DNA of 35,732 nt from Cladosporium sp. IMV 00045 (Eukaryota > Ascomycota > Dothideomycetes > Cladosporiales > Cladosporiaceae), in NCBI GenBank assembly GCA_001931905.2, contig MSJI02000952.1, positions 1 through 35,732 of the forward strand. The letters are read 5' to 3'. The notes under the pieces were generated by a model, which saw nothing but the letters and a program-made list of their open reading frames with translations, had not been told where the DNA came from and ran no database searches. Within the stretch, counting starts at the first letter, position 1. Each line of letters starts with the position of its first letter. Below, in pieces: positions 19,892 through 30,395 of the stretch. The position numbers and the translations under genes were made by a program.

Positions 19892-22026
19892 TCAAGTCCT
19901 CAGTGCCTTTCCTGTCGAGCGACTCACGGAGTTAGCCTTCCGATGGTATCCGTTGGCGCCGATGACAGGAGCGGAGATGTCCCTACGACCATTGATACTC
20001 ACGCCCTCGATCATCTGCTTGCGCGGAGTCATGGTGCCGTCGGCAATGCTCTTAGCCCTGCCGCGTCGGTAAGCGATGGCGGCGAGTGCGGCTTCGCGGT
20101 CGAAGGGCAATGCAGATGGGGCGTCGTCAATGGCACAGTCACTGGTGTTGTCGGTCAGAGGTCGGAAGTTCTCTTGCTCTGAGAATGGGACTGGTGCGGG
20201 TTTGGAGACGGGTGTGAAGTGCATAGGGATGCGGGTTGTGGTGGTGATCGTACGAACCGAGTGAGGATGCTGATTGTCGAAATCGGCATTGTGTTGAGCT
20301 CGTGGAGGTGTAGATGGCGGTGAGTCCTTTAGAGGGACGGTGACGGTGTTGTTGGTCTCTGAGGCCTCAGGTTCTTCAGAGTCTTCGTTTTGATGCTCGG
20401 TTTGTCCCTCTGTCTCCACCTCGTCGTGTGTATCAAAATGCTCGTCGTTCGAAGCGACATGCGCAGGAGTCGGGCGCGGCGCTTGAATGACCTCCTCGTC
20501 CATGGAGATGGGGGTCTCATCAGCAGCGAGCGTGACGCTCTCGTCCTCTTGGGCGGGAGTGTCGTTATAGTCCTCAGCCATGACCTCGTCTACTTCCCTC
20601 TCTGACTCTTTCTGCTCTGGGATATCTGAAGACGGCTCCGAGGGTTCGGGCTCAGGCATGTGGTCTTCCACATCCATCTTGTCCTCGCCGTTCTCACTGG
20701 CAGGTGGGGTGAGTATGGTGGCAATGTCGGCCTTCATCTTCGCGATAGAAGACGCAACAATCTCATCCATGCTGACTCTCAAAGCGCGTCCGTGTCTCGA
20801 TGCTGAAGAGCAGTCGCAGCACTTGAAAGCGCACTCCATACGCAAGAACTCGACCATCTCCTCGGCAGACTCCCTCTTCCTCCTCTCGATGTCCACCTCC
20901 TCTTGCAGCCGCTTAGACTCGGCCATCTTCTTTGTTACAATGCCTACATTCTCCTTGTCGTCAGAAAGTGGCGAGCGCTGGTTCTTCCGAGGAGAAGCCT
21001 TTTGAGGTGAGTCGAAAAGGTCTTCGTCGTCACCCTTCCCAGCAGGCAGGGCAATTTGCCCTTCAGCTGCGATCCTCGCGACCTCTTCCTCCTTCAGATT
21101 CACCTTCAGCGCTTCCTTCTCCTGCTCAAGAACTCTGTACTGCTCTTGCAACTTGCTGTATTCTTGTTGCATAGCAATGAGTTCGCATTTCGAGTCCGTT
21201 GCCTCCTGCTCGAAGCGGCCTGCCTTCTGCACATCGGTTGCGTGGTCAATCTTACTGACCTGCAACCGTTTCTGCGTGTCTCTCAGCGTCTCCTGTAGCT
21301 TGAGCACAGCAGATGAGGATTTGAAAGCTTCCTTGCGAGCCTTGCGAACTTCCTTAACGTAGGCCTCTGAGTTGGTGCTGTATTCTCCTTTGGCTTGGCG
21401 GAAATCGTCCTATAAGTCGTTAATCAACAGAACGACCAATTCAAGCCCGCTCACAGATAGCTTACCATGACCTTCTCCAGCCGGTTGGAGACCTTACTCT
21501 CCCTGTGCCGGCTCTCCTTCAGATCCTCCGCGATTCTCCTGCACTCCTCTTTCCACTTGCTGAGTTCCGACTCCGCCTCTTCCCTCCCCAACTGCGCCCG
21601 CCTCAGCTCCATCTCCTGCTTCTTCCGTCGCGACTCGCTCTCGGCGTCCCGGTCCCTCACGTCCAGGTGCTCAAAGCGCTTGACCAAGCCTTGCACGTCG
21701 CTGTTAGTCCGACCGTGGGTGCGCAGCATTGGGAACTCTGGTAGTGAAGGAGACTGAGGTACGCCGCTGCCGCCGCCGAAGACTTCTTTGGAAGGTGAGG
21801 AGGAGCGGGTTTTGGGATGGTAGTCGGCGAAGAGGTTTGCTTTACGGGTCGGCGATGGGGAGTGCGTTGCTCGCGCGCTCGGGGACTCGTATTCATTTTC
21901 TGATGTCTTGCGGCTGCTGGAACCTCCAACGGTCGATGCTGGGCGGCTGTTGACGCGCTCCGGCGAGAGGGTGCGTAGCGGCGAGCTTTGTCGTGCTGGG
22001 AATTCGAATGCGCTTTGTTGTTCCAT
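19892..22026 (-). CDS. Conserved fungal coiled-coil protein of unknown function
   Basis: Two exons, 22026-21466 and 21409-19892, give 692 residues. The 56-nt intron has donor GTAAGC, a TTAAC branch and acceptor TATAG in phase 0 (VM|DDFRQAKGE). Residues 1-115 are a Ser/Pro-rich disordered region with several SP/TP sites of the kind phosphorylated by proline-directed kinases. A long coiled coil follows at about 118-330 (RRKKQEMELRRAQLGREEAE, QEYSKLQEQYRVLEQEKEAL), then an FLRMECAFKCCDCSSA block like one seen in other fungal homologues, an acidic low-complexity stretch, and a basic Arg-rich end containing YRRGRAKSIADGTMTPRKQ. This looks like a cytoskeletal, spindle-pole or septal scaffold, but I do not recognise a named family and give no symbol. 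An SPQKASPRKNQRSPL patch could be phosphorylated or a nuclear signal. Confidence 0.8.
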
Positions 22027-22602
22027 GGTGTTGTTAGTATATTCAGGCGGCTAGGGTGGTGTTACTGTGCAGCCAGCATTGCTTTTCGCGTGTTTCTTCG
22101 CGTGCGGTGTTCGGTGGTCGTGCTTAATCTCGTTTGGCAGTTGTTGCGATCTTCAAAGGCTCGGCTTGGTGGTGTGTTGTGGTCCGGCGGTTGCAACAGC
22201 AACTAACAGCGCTAAAAAGCAGCGGTCGAGGGAAAACATCGTCACTCGCTGTCCTAGCGCGCATATTATCTATCGCATTATTGATCGATCACTGACGGAA
22301 TTGCATGGTCATTAATACTGTATATGTGTGTAGTGAAGTAAAAGAATAATGTCGACAACCATATCGATGTCATGGATCAAGGTATTTCATCTTATGAACC
22401 AATGCATGTACCCATATCGGTGTAGAGGATCAATAACCTCTGCTCAACCTACCAGGTAAGGTATATATACATCTGTGCAACATGACAATGAAGTAAGAAG
22501 GATGGTCATCAAATTCACAAAAGCTTCAATTTGAACTATACAATGTGTACAGTGCCTTTCTGCACAATAGTCTAGAAGCCGACGCTTAGCGACAACGTTT
22601 CC
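22027..22602. other. Intergenic: coiled-coil gene promoter and PP2C 3' flank
   Basis: An AT-rich stretch between two leftward genes. It contains two imperfect copies of a CATATCGRTGT...GGATCAA element at about 22359-22379 and 22412-22433, spaced some 53 bp apart. TATATATA at about 22463 is AT-rich filler. No gene supported. Confidence 0.4.
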
Positions 22603-24315
22603 TCACTGCCTCCTCTGCCTAGGATCAGCCGCCTCATTCTTCCTGTACTGTCTCTGCTCCTTCGTCCCAATGCTGCCGCCACCGCCTTCACTCCGTCTCT
22701 CCCAGCCTCCCAATCGCACCACCAGCGCGGTGGCATTGTCCGCGTCGTCCGGGTTCACCTCCGTCGCAAACGAAACGAGGTCTTGCGCCGCTTGAGCCGG
22801 CGTCTTGGCCTCTTTAACCACGTCTACGATCTCCTGGTCAGACAAGTGACCGCAGACGCCATCCGACATCAGTACTAGGAAGGAGTGCTCTGCAGGTGCA
22901 ACCTGCACAGTGGTGATTTGAGGCTCGGCGCTGACGCCGATCCGTTTCGAGGCAATGTCGCCAAAGGAGCGGGTGTTGGCGAGTCCCAGCATACGCTCCT
23001 CGCCGAAGGAGTCTGTGACGAATGTTGCAGCGTAGCGGCGCAAGCGAGTAGCTTCCACAGGTGTCGAGGGGTGGTGATTGATGGTCAAGGGAACAGATTT
23101 GCCGTCGCTCGTTCGGCACAGCAGCACACGAGTGTCTCCCACATGGGCAACAAGCAGTGTACTGGGTGAAGCAGGCGTCCAGAAAGGCGTGGAAGTGGGT
23201 GTGCTAAACATGGCAATGGAAGCAGTCGAGCCGCCTTTGAAGCGCTTATCGCTACCGATCGGCTTGCTCAAGTCCGGGCTTGACCCACGAGCAACAGGCC
23301 GACTGCTCAGGTTCTGCGATGCAGGCTTTTCGGGATTAGATAACACGTCCGACTCGTTCAATGGCTTGTCGCTGAGCACAGGGTCATCGACCGAAGAAGG
23401 TGGCGGGCCGGTTGGAGGGGGTTCTGAGCGCTTCGCCGCTTGTGCCTTTGTGAAATCCAAGTCGGCTTTCAGGAAAGCGTAGCTTAGGACCGTCTCAATC
23501 GAAGAGTTGTCGTCGGTTGAGGGTGTAGACAGAGATGATCCGGACGACACAGCTGGAAACCATTCGGGTTTGAACCTTTTGAAGTAGCCTCCGACAGTCT
23601 CTTTCCAGTCGCTAACGAGGCTCTTCTGCAAGTCTTCCGGGTCCTGCGCACCCATCACGCCGCCCTCGGAACCGCAAGCCTCGCCGTCGCCATCAAACTC
23701 ATTCCGTGGCCGCAAAGAGCTCTCCATGCCAAACAGAACCGCGGACTCTTCAAGATATGCATGCAACCTGTCACGCAGAAACTCGCTACACTCAGTCCCT
23801 CCATGCCCATCAAATACACCAAAGTAGAATACCTGCGGATCGCCATTTCCGCTTTTCGCGGCTTTGTTCTCATTCGCATTCTTCCCACTTTGTATTTGAT
23901 TCCTCGTCAAGCTCACGGGCTGCCGTTTCGCAAACGCCGGGATCTCGATCGTACCCGCCTGGTAGGTGTCTTCATTGTAGGGCCTGCTGCCTCTGCTCAC
24001 TCCGGCACCAAAGTGGTGCTTCGCGGACTTGATTGGTATGCGGACAACTGTCGTGTCTCTGTTGGTAGGTCCTGGGGTCAGTTGCGCCGCGCGCTCTGGG
24101 GATCCTGAGTGCGGCTTGGATTCATCGCGCGGGAAGTGATGGTGTCGGGTCGGTTGTGCTCGGTCAGGCGATAGTGAGGTGGAAGGCAGGTGAGTGACGA
24201 AGTATTCGTGGAAGGCTCGTCGCTGGGCTATGGATGGACTGCTGTTGAGGAGGGGCTCTTCGAAAAGTGATCGCAGGGCTTTGGCGACGCTGAAAGGCCT
24301 GCCGGTGTGTTTCAT
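22603..24315 (-). CDS. PP2C-family Ser/Thr protein phosphatase (Ptc6-like)
   Basis: Single exon, 570 residues from the ATG at 24315. All core PPM/PP2C motifs are present: SRPYNEDTYQAG (motif 1, metal Asp), YFGVFDGHGGTECSEFLRDR (motif 2, DGHGG), GSTASIAMF, LLVAHVGDTRVLLCR, the MLGLANTRSFGD block, VLMSDGVCGHLSDQEIVDVV (SDG) and NPDDADNATALVVRL (DN), so the enzyme should be active and Mn/Mg-dependent. The N-terminus is basic and poor in acids with an AQRRAFHEYFVTHLP element, resembling mitochondrial Ptc6-type phosphatases, and targeting to mitochondria is plausible. About 120 residues of Ser/Pro-rich insert (roughly 240-350) separate the two halves of the catalytic domain, longer than in yeast. 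Assignment to Ptc6 rather than Ptc5 or Ptc7 is an inference. Confidence 0.88.
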   Translation of the reverse strand: MKHTGRPFSVAKALRSLFEEPLLNSSPSIAQRRAFHEYFVTHLPSTSLSPDRAQPTRHHHFPRDESKPHSGSPERAAQLTPGPTNRDTTVVRIPIKSAKHHFGAGVSRGSRPYNEDTYQAGTIEIPAFAKRQPVSLTRNQIQSGKNANENKAAKSGNGDPQVFYFGVFDGHGGTECSEFLRDRLHAYLEESAVLFGMESSLRPRNEFDGDGEACGSEGGVMGAQDPEDLQKSLVSDWKETVGGYFKRFKPEWFPAVSSGSSLSTPSTDDNSSIETVLSYAFLKADLDFTKAQAAKRSEPPPTGPPPSSVDDPVLSDKPLNESDVLSNPEKPASQNLSSRPVARGSSPDLSKPIGSDKRFKGGSTASIAMFSTPTSTPFWTPASPSTLLVAHVGDTRVLLCRTSDGKSVPLTINHHPSTPVEATRLRRYAATFVTDSFGEERMLGLANTRSFGDIASKRIGVSAEPQITTVQVAPAEHSFLVLMSDGVCGHLSDQEIVDVVKEAKTPAQAAQDLVSFATEVNPDDADNATALVVRLGGWERRSEGGGGSIGTKEQRQYRKNEAADPRQRRQ

Positions 24316-24875
24316 GATATCCCAAGGAGAGTATGGCAGATGCGGGTCGTGAATAGGTCGGACAAAAGAAATGCAAACGGCAATTAAGCAAATGCAGGCA
24401 TGGTCGTTAATTGAGGTGGTGGTGGATGTGAATGACGTGAGGGCGCGGAGTGAGACGTGAGAAGACGTCTGATGAGACAGCGAGTCTCAAAAGTGCCGTT
24501 CCCCCGAACTCCTTCACCCAAATCTTGCAAAAACAGCCCCTCAATAATTGCCGGTCTTGTCTTTCTTTGACTAAAAACAAACAAAGAGGCCAACTGTTCA
24601 TGGGCGATGCCTTTTGCGTGACTCCATCGTGCTTTGCACAAGTAATCGTCGAAATCGGTTGACTAGCACATCGATTTCGTTTACTTAACATATCAACATA
24701 GACTTCAGGTCTCTATGGACGTTGGCCTTGACATATGTAAAAGACCTTGGAATAGCAGATCTTGACAAAGAAGACCCTTAGCAAGACATGACCGTGCTAT
24801 GTACGATTTTCAACCTGGTTAAATCACCATATCTGATTACATGTATCTTATGCTGCATGAACTACATCCACATAA
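24316..24875. other. Intergenic: PP2C promoter and aminopeptidase 3' flank
   Basis: This lies between two leftward genes. Minus-strand short frames just upstream of the PP2C ATG (to about 24391) lack splice partners. No motif strong enough to report. Confidence 0.4.
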
Positions 24876-26453
24876 CTATTTCCCTCCCCTAATAGCTTCG
24901 AGCATCTCCTCGCCCTTAAGCGCACCCGTCAAGTTCTCAAAACCCTTATCCGTGATCAGGATATCGTCTTCGATACGAACGCCGCCCACCGGCATATATC
25001 TCTTCAAGACTTCCTTGTTGATGAACTTGCTATGCTTGGGGTCGGGCAAGAATACCGTGTCCAGAATGAACTTGTTGAAATAAATGCCAGGCTCGATCGT
25101 TACAACGTTGCCCGGCTCAAGAGGCGGCGACTCAATGGTGCAAGGAGCGAGTGATGTTGACGGGTTCAGGGCGAAGTGCTCTGTTTCTGAGAAGTCTGGA
25201 AGAGCCTGGTGTTGAGGGGAGAGTTCGTTGGTATAAGCGGCGTATGCACGTTGAATGTCGGAGGTAGATGTCGTCTGGAGGCGAGGAGGAGGAGCCACGT
25301 CGTGAACCTCAAGACCGATGTGGTGGCCCAAGCCGTGCGGGAAGAAAGCCGAGACTGTGCCAGTGTGGAAGATCTCCATGTGGTCGCCTTTCAGTAGGCC
25401 AAGATCAAGCAGTAAGTCGATAGTCATGTGGATCGCGCACCAGTTGACATCAATGAAACGCCTCCCAGGCTTCAGTAGTCGTATGCAAGCCTCCTGGACC
25501 TTTTCTACGGCCTTGTAGATTGCTTCCGACTCTTTGCTTGGCCAGTGGCCCGGCTTCTTCTCATTAAGAGGCATCGTACGAGTGATGTCGGCAGCATACA
25601 GCTCCCACTCGCAACTTGCGTCAATGAGCAGCACCTGCCTATTCTCGAATGGCTCATTGTTCGCTTGGTAGTGCAGGATACCTGCGTTCGGTCCAGACCC
25701 GACGATGGGTCCGTACGCTTGCTCTTTGGCATCTCTGCTGATGCAGGTGTTCATGAACAATCCCTCGGCTTCGGCTTCTTTCTTCAGGTGTCGTAGGGAT
25801 TTGAAGACCTCGAGGTGAGCCTGCGACGAGATCTCATTTGCTTTGCGTATGAGTGCGATTTCGTTCGCATCTTTGATGGCACGGCAGGTGTCAAAGGCGT
25901 TTTTCAAGCCATTGTCGGCAATGACATCGAGCCCTGATTTCAGGTATTCCTCGCACCCCGACAGGGTTGGTCTGATCTTGGGCATGCAAAGTAGTGTCTC
26001 GGCAGTATAAGCTCCAAACCGTAGTATGCTTATCAGTGCAGCGACAGAGGCGTCCTGTTGGGCACCACCTCGGATGTATTTCGCGTCGTCTACATCATAC
26101 TTCTCCAAGGCTTCTGCTGGCGTACTTCCTCTACCATCGTAAAAGATCCGTGAAGGGTTTGCACGTGGTAGCCACAGCGTTGAGTAGTCTTGAGCTATGT
26201 CGTACGTGACATAGCAGTCCGGTTCATTGCAGCCGGTGATATAGTAAAAGTACCGGTCCTGACGGAAATGGCGCGGCTGGTCTGAATTGGAGTAATTTAC
26301 TTTCTTTTCGCCTTCCAGTACTATCACAGAGGAGCAGGAGCCAAAGGCCTCTGCGACGCGTCGTGCGTGTGCTTTGGCCGGGTATTTGTCGATTCCACCA
26401 CCTTGTACTGCCACATTCAATGCAGGCCTGGAAGCCTGCTCGTTTGATCGCAT
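24876..26453 (-). CDS. Xaa-Pro aminopeptidase (aminopeptidase P, M24B)
   Basis: Single exon, 525 residues from the ATG at 26453; the frame stays open for 80 more codons upstream but without an ATG. The N-terminal AMP_N domain (RQDRYFYYITGCNEPDCYVT) is followed by the pita-bread M24 catalytic domain. The dinuclear metal ligands are visible: LIDASCEWELYAADITRTMP (two Asp), HGLGHHIGLEVHD (His), TIEPGIYF (Glu) and GGVRIEDDILIT (Glu). It removes the N-terminal residue from peptides with proline second, and is probably cytosolic as no signal peptide is seen. Length is a little above the usual 450-500 residues because of an insert of about 40 residues after EVHDVAPPPRLQ. The gene shares a divergent 515-bp promoter with the thaumatin-like gene. 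Confidence 0.92.
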   Translation of the reverse strand: MRSNEQASRPALNVAVQGGGIDKYPAKAHARRVAEAFGSCSSVIVLEGEKKVNYSNSDQPRHFRQDRYFYYITGCNEPDCYVTYDIAQDYSTLWLPRANPSRIFYDGRGSTPAEALEKYDVDDAKYIRGGAQQDASVAALISILRFGAYTAETLLCMPKIRPTLSGCEEYLKSGLDVIADNGLKNAFDTCRAIKDANEIALIRKANEISSQAHLEVFKSLRHLKKEAEAEGLFMNTCISRDAKEQAYGPIVGSGPNAGILHYQANNEPFENRQVLLIDASCEWELYAADITRTMPLNEKKPGHWPSKESEAIYKAVEKVQEACIRLLKPGRRFIDVNWCAIHMTIDLLLDLGLLKGDHMEIFHTGTVSAFFPHGLGHHIGLEVHDVAPPPRLQTTSTSDIQRAYAAYTNELSPQHQALPDFSETEHFALNPSTSLAPCTIESPPLEPGNVVTIEPGIYFNKFILDTVFLPDPKHSKFINKEVLKRYMPVGGVRIEDDILITDKGFENLTGALKGEEMLEAIRGGK

Positions 26454-26968
26454 GGCCAATAGATTACGCAGCAGCGTGGAAATTCGTGACTTTACTAGTT
26501 GATGGTATATTTCATCTGCCCAGTAGTGAGCCAAACATGCGTGTAAGCAATTGGGGAGCGTTTGCCTTGGAGCGACAGGGGTGGAACGTGAGGTGACGTC
26601 TGTGGCAGCGCAACATCGTCGAAGCGATCTGGAATGGTGTTCAGTTTCATCTTCGCCTGCCTCTGCGCTGTCAACTGGTAGGCCACGAGGCAAGCACTTT
26701 CAGAAAAAGTTCGATCTCAGGTATGCGGCTACTGCAAGCTTGCATGGCAGCTGCCTTGTTTCATACCATGTCGGCCATACCGCAGTACATGGCATCGCGC
26801 TTGGGCGTGTAGACGCCGCCGCCATCATTGATATCGCCAACCGCCATGTAAAAGCCGCAGTCTATTGTACTCACCGGCTTGCTATTGTTTCGCTCTCTGG
26901 TCGTCCAACACAGTAGCTGGTCTCCTGTCATCTCTAAACATACCCTGAATCAACCTCAAAGCAGTCTC
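26454..26968. promoter_or_regulatory. Divergent promoter between aminopeptidase P and the thaumatin-like gene
   Basis: 515 bp lie between two start codons on opposite strands. No TATA or CCAAT element at a persuasive position was found on either strand. The aminopeptidase-side frame without an ATG (26454-26693) is not supported as coding. Confidence 0.4.
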
Positions 26969-28234
26969 ATGGCGCCTATACGAAACATGCATCCAACGCT
27001 CTTTTTCACCATGTCTCTATTTGCTTCTAGCTACGCCGAACATCACATGAAGTGGAAGGTGGAGAAACGGCAAAACAGCAACGCCAACATCCCACTGATC
27101 GTGTCGAACCAATGCAGTGAAACGATACACCCTGGCATACTCACACAGGCAGGGACTCCTCCATCAGATAGCGGGTAGGTTTCCTGACACGGATAGCACC
27201 GAGCGAGTAGAGGTGCTGACGATTCACAGCTTCAAGCTTTCACCTGGTTCTAACAAAACGCTTCATGTCTCTCAAGACTGGCAAGGCCGCGTCTGGGGCC
27301 GGACGAACTGCACTTTCAATGATGCCGGGCAACCATCAGGTCAAGGACGGCAATGCACTACAGGCGACTGCGGTCCTTTCCTCCAATGCAAAGGCACCGG
27401 CGAAATACCAACCACGCTCGCTGAGTTCACACTGAGCGGTGCTCACGATCTCTCCTATTACGATATCAGCCTTGTCGACGGCTACAACCTGCCGGTTGCC
27501 ATCGTCCTCCAGGGAAATGGCAAAGCCAACGTCGACGACATCCCACCTAATCAGACCAACCCCTCCTGCGTCGCGAGCATAGGAGACCTTGGCCCTGCAA
27601 ACCACGATCCCTACAGCGGCTCGCAGCAATTCCTAGGAACAGACTCCTCCAACCCTCTCCCCTTCAACGACGCCTCCGCCTCCACAGTTGCACAATGGTG
27701 CCCATGGGATCTGCAAGTCACTCCACCCCAAGCGCCAGGAAGCGGCGTATACCCTTACCCGGACGGCAACGTGCAACGACCCGCGTTCAGCCCATGCTTC
27801 TCGGCATGCGCGAAATACAACGAGCCGGCGTATTGCTGCACGGGGAAGTACGACGGCCCTAGCAAGTGCTCGTCAAACTACTACTCCAAAGCAGCCAAGA
27901 ACGTGTGCCCGGACGCCTACTCTTTCGCCTACGACGACCAGGACTCGACGTTTAGTGTACCCGAGGGAGCGGGCTTCAAGGTCGTCTTCTGCCCTGGTGG
28001 GCTGAGCACGAACATTCTGGCTTCGTCCAAGTGAGTGTTGTTTCTCCAATCAAGAATTCTTAGACATTAGGACTGACTTTTTTTCTTTTCTACAGGGGAT
28101 CCGGCGAAGTGCAGCATTCAGGCCGCGCCGCAGACGCCGCGAGGAATGTCTTCACGACTGCAATGGCATTGACTGATGGCGCGGCTCTGAGAGCTGTCGT
28201 GCTCGGATCTTTCATGTTTGCACTGCTCAATTAG
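26969..28234 (+). CDS. Thaumatin-like protein with probable GPI anchor
   Basis: Three exons, 26969-27174, 27230-28030 and 28096-28234, give 381 residues. Intron 1 has GTAGGT, a GCTGAC branch and CACAG in phase 2 (GG|C); intron 2 has GTGAGT and CTACAG in phase 2 (AA|G). A signal peptide (LFFTMSLFASSYA) is followed by a Lys-Arg site (VEKRQ). The thaumatin fold is shown by WGRTNCTF, CTTGDCGPFLQCKGTG, LAEFTLSGAHDLSYYDISLV, CPWDLQV and the Cys-rich SPCFSACAKYNEPAYCCTG block, with acidic-cleft residues in place. The last exon gives a spacer and a hydrophobic tail (AVVLGSFMFALLN) typical of a GPI signal, so the protein is probably held at the wall or membrane. Fungal thaumatin-like proteins are proposed beta-glucan binders or endo-beta-1,3-glucanases; activity here is not proven. 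Confidence 0.9.
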
Positions 28235-28764
28235 AGATTTGGCGGCAGGTCTTGGAAGAACTCTCGAAGAAACACCAGGCCCTGTGTGATCAAACGTTGG
28301 ATAGAGAGCACTTTGCTGCCTTCTCTGTGAAGGAGTGAGTGTACGGTTTTGGCGAGATACCCTATCATTTCTTTTATTTCTTCTGTATAGCGCTGAAGCT
28401 GAGGATCGCGTTGCTGGCGAAGCGTTATCCTATTGCTCCTGAATGAATTTGTCTGTTTTGTTTTGGAGACTTAAATAGCTCGGACAAGGTGTCGAAATAC
28501 AGCCTCGTGCTTCCGTGTCTCTCACCTTGATGTGAGTCTTCAAAGAAACCTACAAGGCTGGCCCTTCAAAGCCACGGACTACTTGAGGCCAAGGAACAAG
28601 AGTACACACAGCCGAAGTGAAACAGAATTTCGCCAGACAAAGGCCAGCTAAATGATGCACGCCGTATAAATGCATTTTCATCATTTCGTGATTTTGTTTT
28701 CTCTGATCTTTCGCAACACAAAAAACGCCGGGTAGTCTGTCCCGCGGGTATCGCTGTAGGACCA
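28235..28764. other. Intergenic between convergent genes
   Basis: Facing 3' flanks of the thaumatin-like and calcineurin B genes. The minus-strand frame of calcineurin B would stay open to 28566 if its last intron were retained (see findings). No separate gene is supported. Confidence 0.4.
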
Positions 28765-29588
28765 CTAGAATTGATCTGTGAGAGAATCCCACCAGTTAGT
28801 ACAAAGTAGAAGTACGTGAAGATCAAGCGTGCAAACGTACCCAAAGTCATGCTCATAGACACGTCCGTGTTCTCCACCATCTTCGTGAACTCCTCAAAGC
28901 TGATCTTGCCGTCGTGGTCCTGATCCGCTTCCATGATAGTCTTGTCGACAATCTATCACTCTCCGTCAGCCATTCACTCTCGCCCAAGCGAACATCCCAC
29001 CTCATGCCTTCCGCACAACTCACCTGCTGCAGCTGCTGATCCTTCAAGTTGCTCCCCACCATCATCTTGAGCACAATGAACAGCTCGCCGTTGCTGATAT
29101 ACCCGTCGCGATCGATATCGTAGACCTTGAACGCGAACCGCAGCTTCTCCTCTTTGTTTCCCTTGCTGCTGAAGGCGCTGAGCCCAGAGACGAACTCCTG
29201 GAAATCGACGTCTCCGCCGCCGTCTTCGTCGAAAATTGCAATCATGCGAGTCGCCAGCGGGTTGGAGGAGACTTGTGGTAATTGCAGGAACTCTTCGCGC
29301 TCGATCGTGCCGGAGCCATCCTGGCGGTCGGCGTTAGTGGTGGGAGGGAGTTTGATGCGGCGCTTGAGAGTGAAAGCGCACCTTGTCCAGTTTCATGAAA
29401 CGCTTGCGTAATCTGTCGACTTCCTCGCGGTCGACTGTGTAGAGCACATGGCGTTAGCGATTATTGTTCTTTAAATCGAGAGCACACCGTAGAGGAGATA
29501 TGCGGTCTGTTGGGCGTCCAGCGGCGTGAAACTCACAGTTACTCCCCTGAACAATGTTCTCCAGCATCTGAGAGTTTGCATTTCCCAT
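28765..29588 (-). CDS. cnb1: Calcineurin regulatory subunit B
   Basis: Five exons (29588-29537, 29434-29382, 29320-29024, 28952-28841, 28775-28765) give 174 residues, the usual fungal size. All four introns have canonical ends, with branch sites CTAAC, CTAAC, CTGAC and CTAAC. The N-terminus [17 protein letters not shown] has the Gly2 myristoylation site. Four EF hands follow: [39 protein letters not shown] and [13 protein letters not shown]. The end is MTLDQF, where the final codons come from an 11-nt last exon: splicing turns MTLG into MTLDQF-stop. The protein binds the catalytic subunit and Ca2+ and, with calmodulin, activates the phosphatase that controls Crz1-type stress signalling, wall integrity and, in pathogens, virulence. 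The gene is divergent from the DUF1770 gene across 258 bp. Confidence 0.95.
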
Positions 29589-29846
29589 CTTGACGGCGTT
29601 TCTGTGTTGTTGGGCGTGGGTTTGTGTCGCCTGTTGCTCTCTACATCTATGCCACTTTGGAGACCCCTCCAGCTCTCGAGTTGCCTGAGGCTGAGGCTTC
29701 GAGACCCAGCCAGCGCTTGCGGGTCAAGCTGTTTGCCTGACGAAACACCTACACGTGCCGAACAACATCACTGCCGACTAAATATACTACCAATCGAGCA
29801 CCGTTCTCTGCACCAAATCTTTTCAGGGACACCACCGCACCACATC
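29589..29846. promoter_or_regulatory. Compact divergent promoter, calcineurin B / DUF1770
   Basis: Only 258 bp separate the two ATGs. On the DUF1770 side a CCAAT lies at 29790-29794, 53 bp before the ATG, next to an AAATATAC element. Co-regulation of the two genes is possible but is inference from spacing only. Confidence 0.4.
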
Positions 29847-30395
29847 ATGGCCGGAGTTCAAGATGCCGCTATCCAGGCGGCCGAAACGATTCAAAGCGCC
29901 CACATCATCGAGTCTCCCAGCATCGAGCACGACATGAACCCGTCCACCGCCGCGTCAGAGAAAGAGCCTGTCCGCCTCGACAGATCGCCTTCCGTCGACG
30001 TGCTCTCAGACATCGACGAAGACGAAGTGCCCTTGTCTGTCCTGCGCCCGGCACCGCGCAAGCCGCAGATGCCACCGCTTCCCGACTTGCGCTTCGAGCA
30101 GAGCTATCTGGCGAGCATCAAGGACGCAAAGGATTGGAAGGTGGTTACGTACATCACGATGAGGGATCAGGTTTGCTTAATGACTTTCTAGAGGGGGTTG
30201 AAATTGCGTTCTAACTTGTCGTAGTTATTCATGCCCCTTGTGCAGGGTATGGCTTGGACGCTCATCGTTTCTGGCTGGCGTCACCTCAATCGATCGTCCA
30301 CCTTGCAAGGACAGAGTGTCGGTGCCAAAATCAGGAGATGGTGGTGGGAGGTGAACAACTGGAAGATCCCGGAACCTGCTGTTAAGAAGCAATGA
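29847..30395 (+). CDS. DUF1770 family protein (fungal-specific, unknown function)
   Basis: Two exons, 29847-30170 and 30225-30395, give 164 residues. The intron has a weak donor (GTTTGC), a good TCTAAC branch and acceptor GTAG, in phase 0 (MRDQ|LFMPLVQG). The N-terminal half is acidic and Ser-rich, with SPSVDVLSDIDEDEVPLSVL a likely phosphorylated stretch. The C-terminal half has the conserved block PPLPDLRFEQSYLASI ... DWKVVTYITMRDQ LFMPLVQGMAWTL ... GWRHLNRSS that marks the fungal DUF1770 family. The hydrophobic MPLVQGMAWTLIVSGW segment could be a membrane-associated helix. No biochemical role is known to me. It faces calcineurin B across a very short promoter. Confidence 0.85.
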
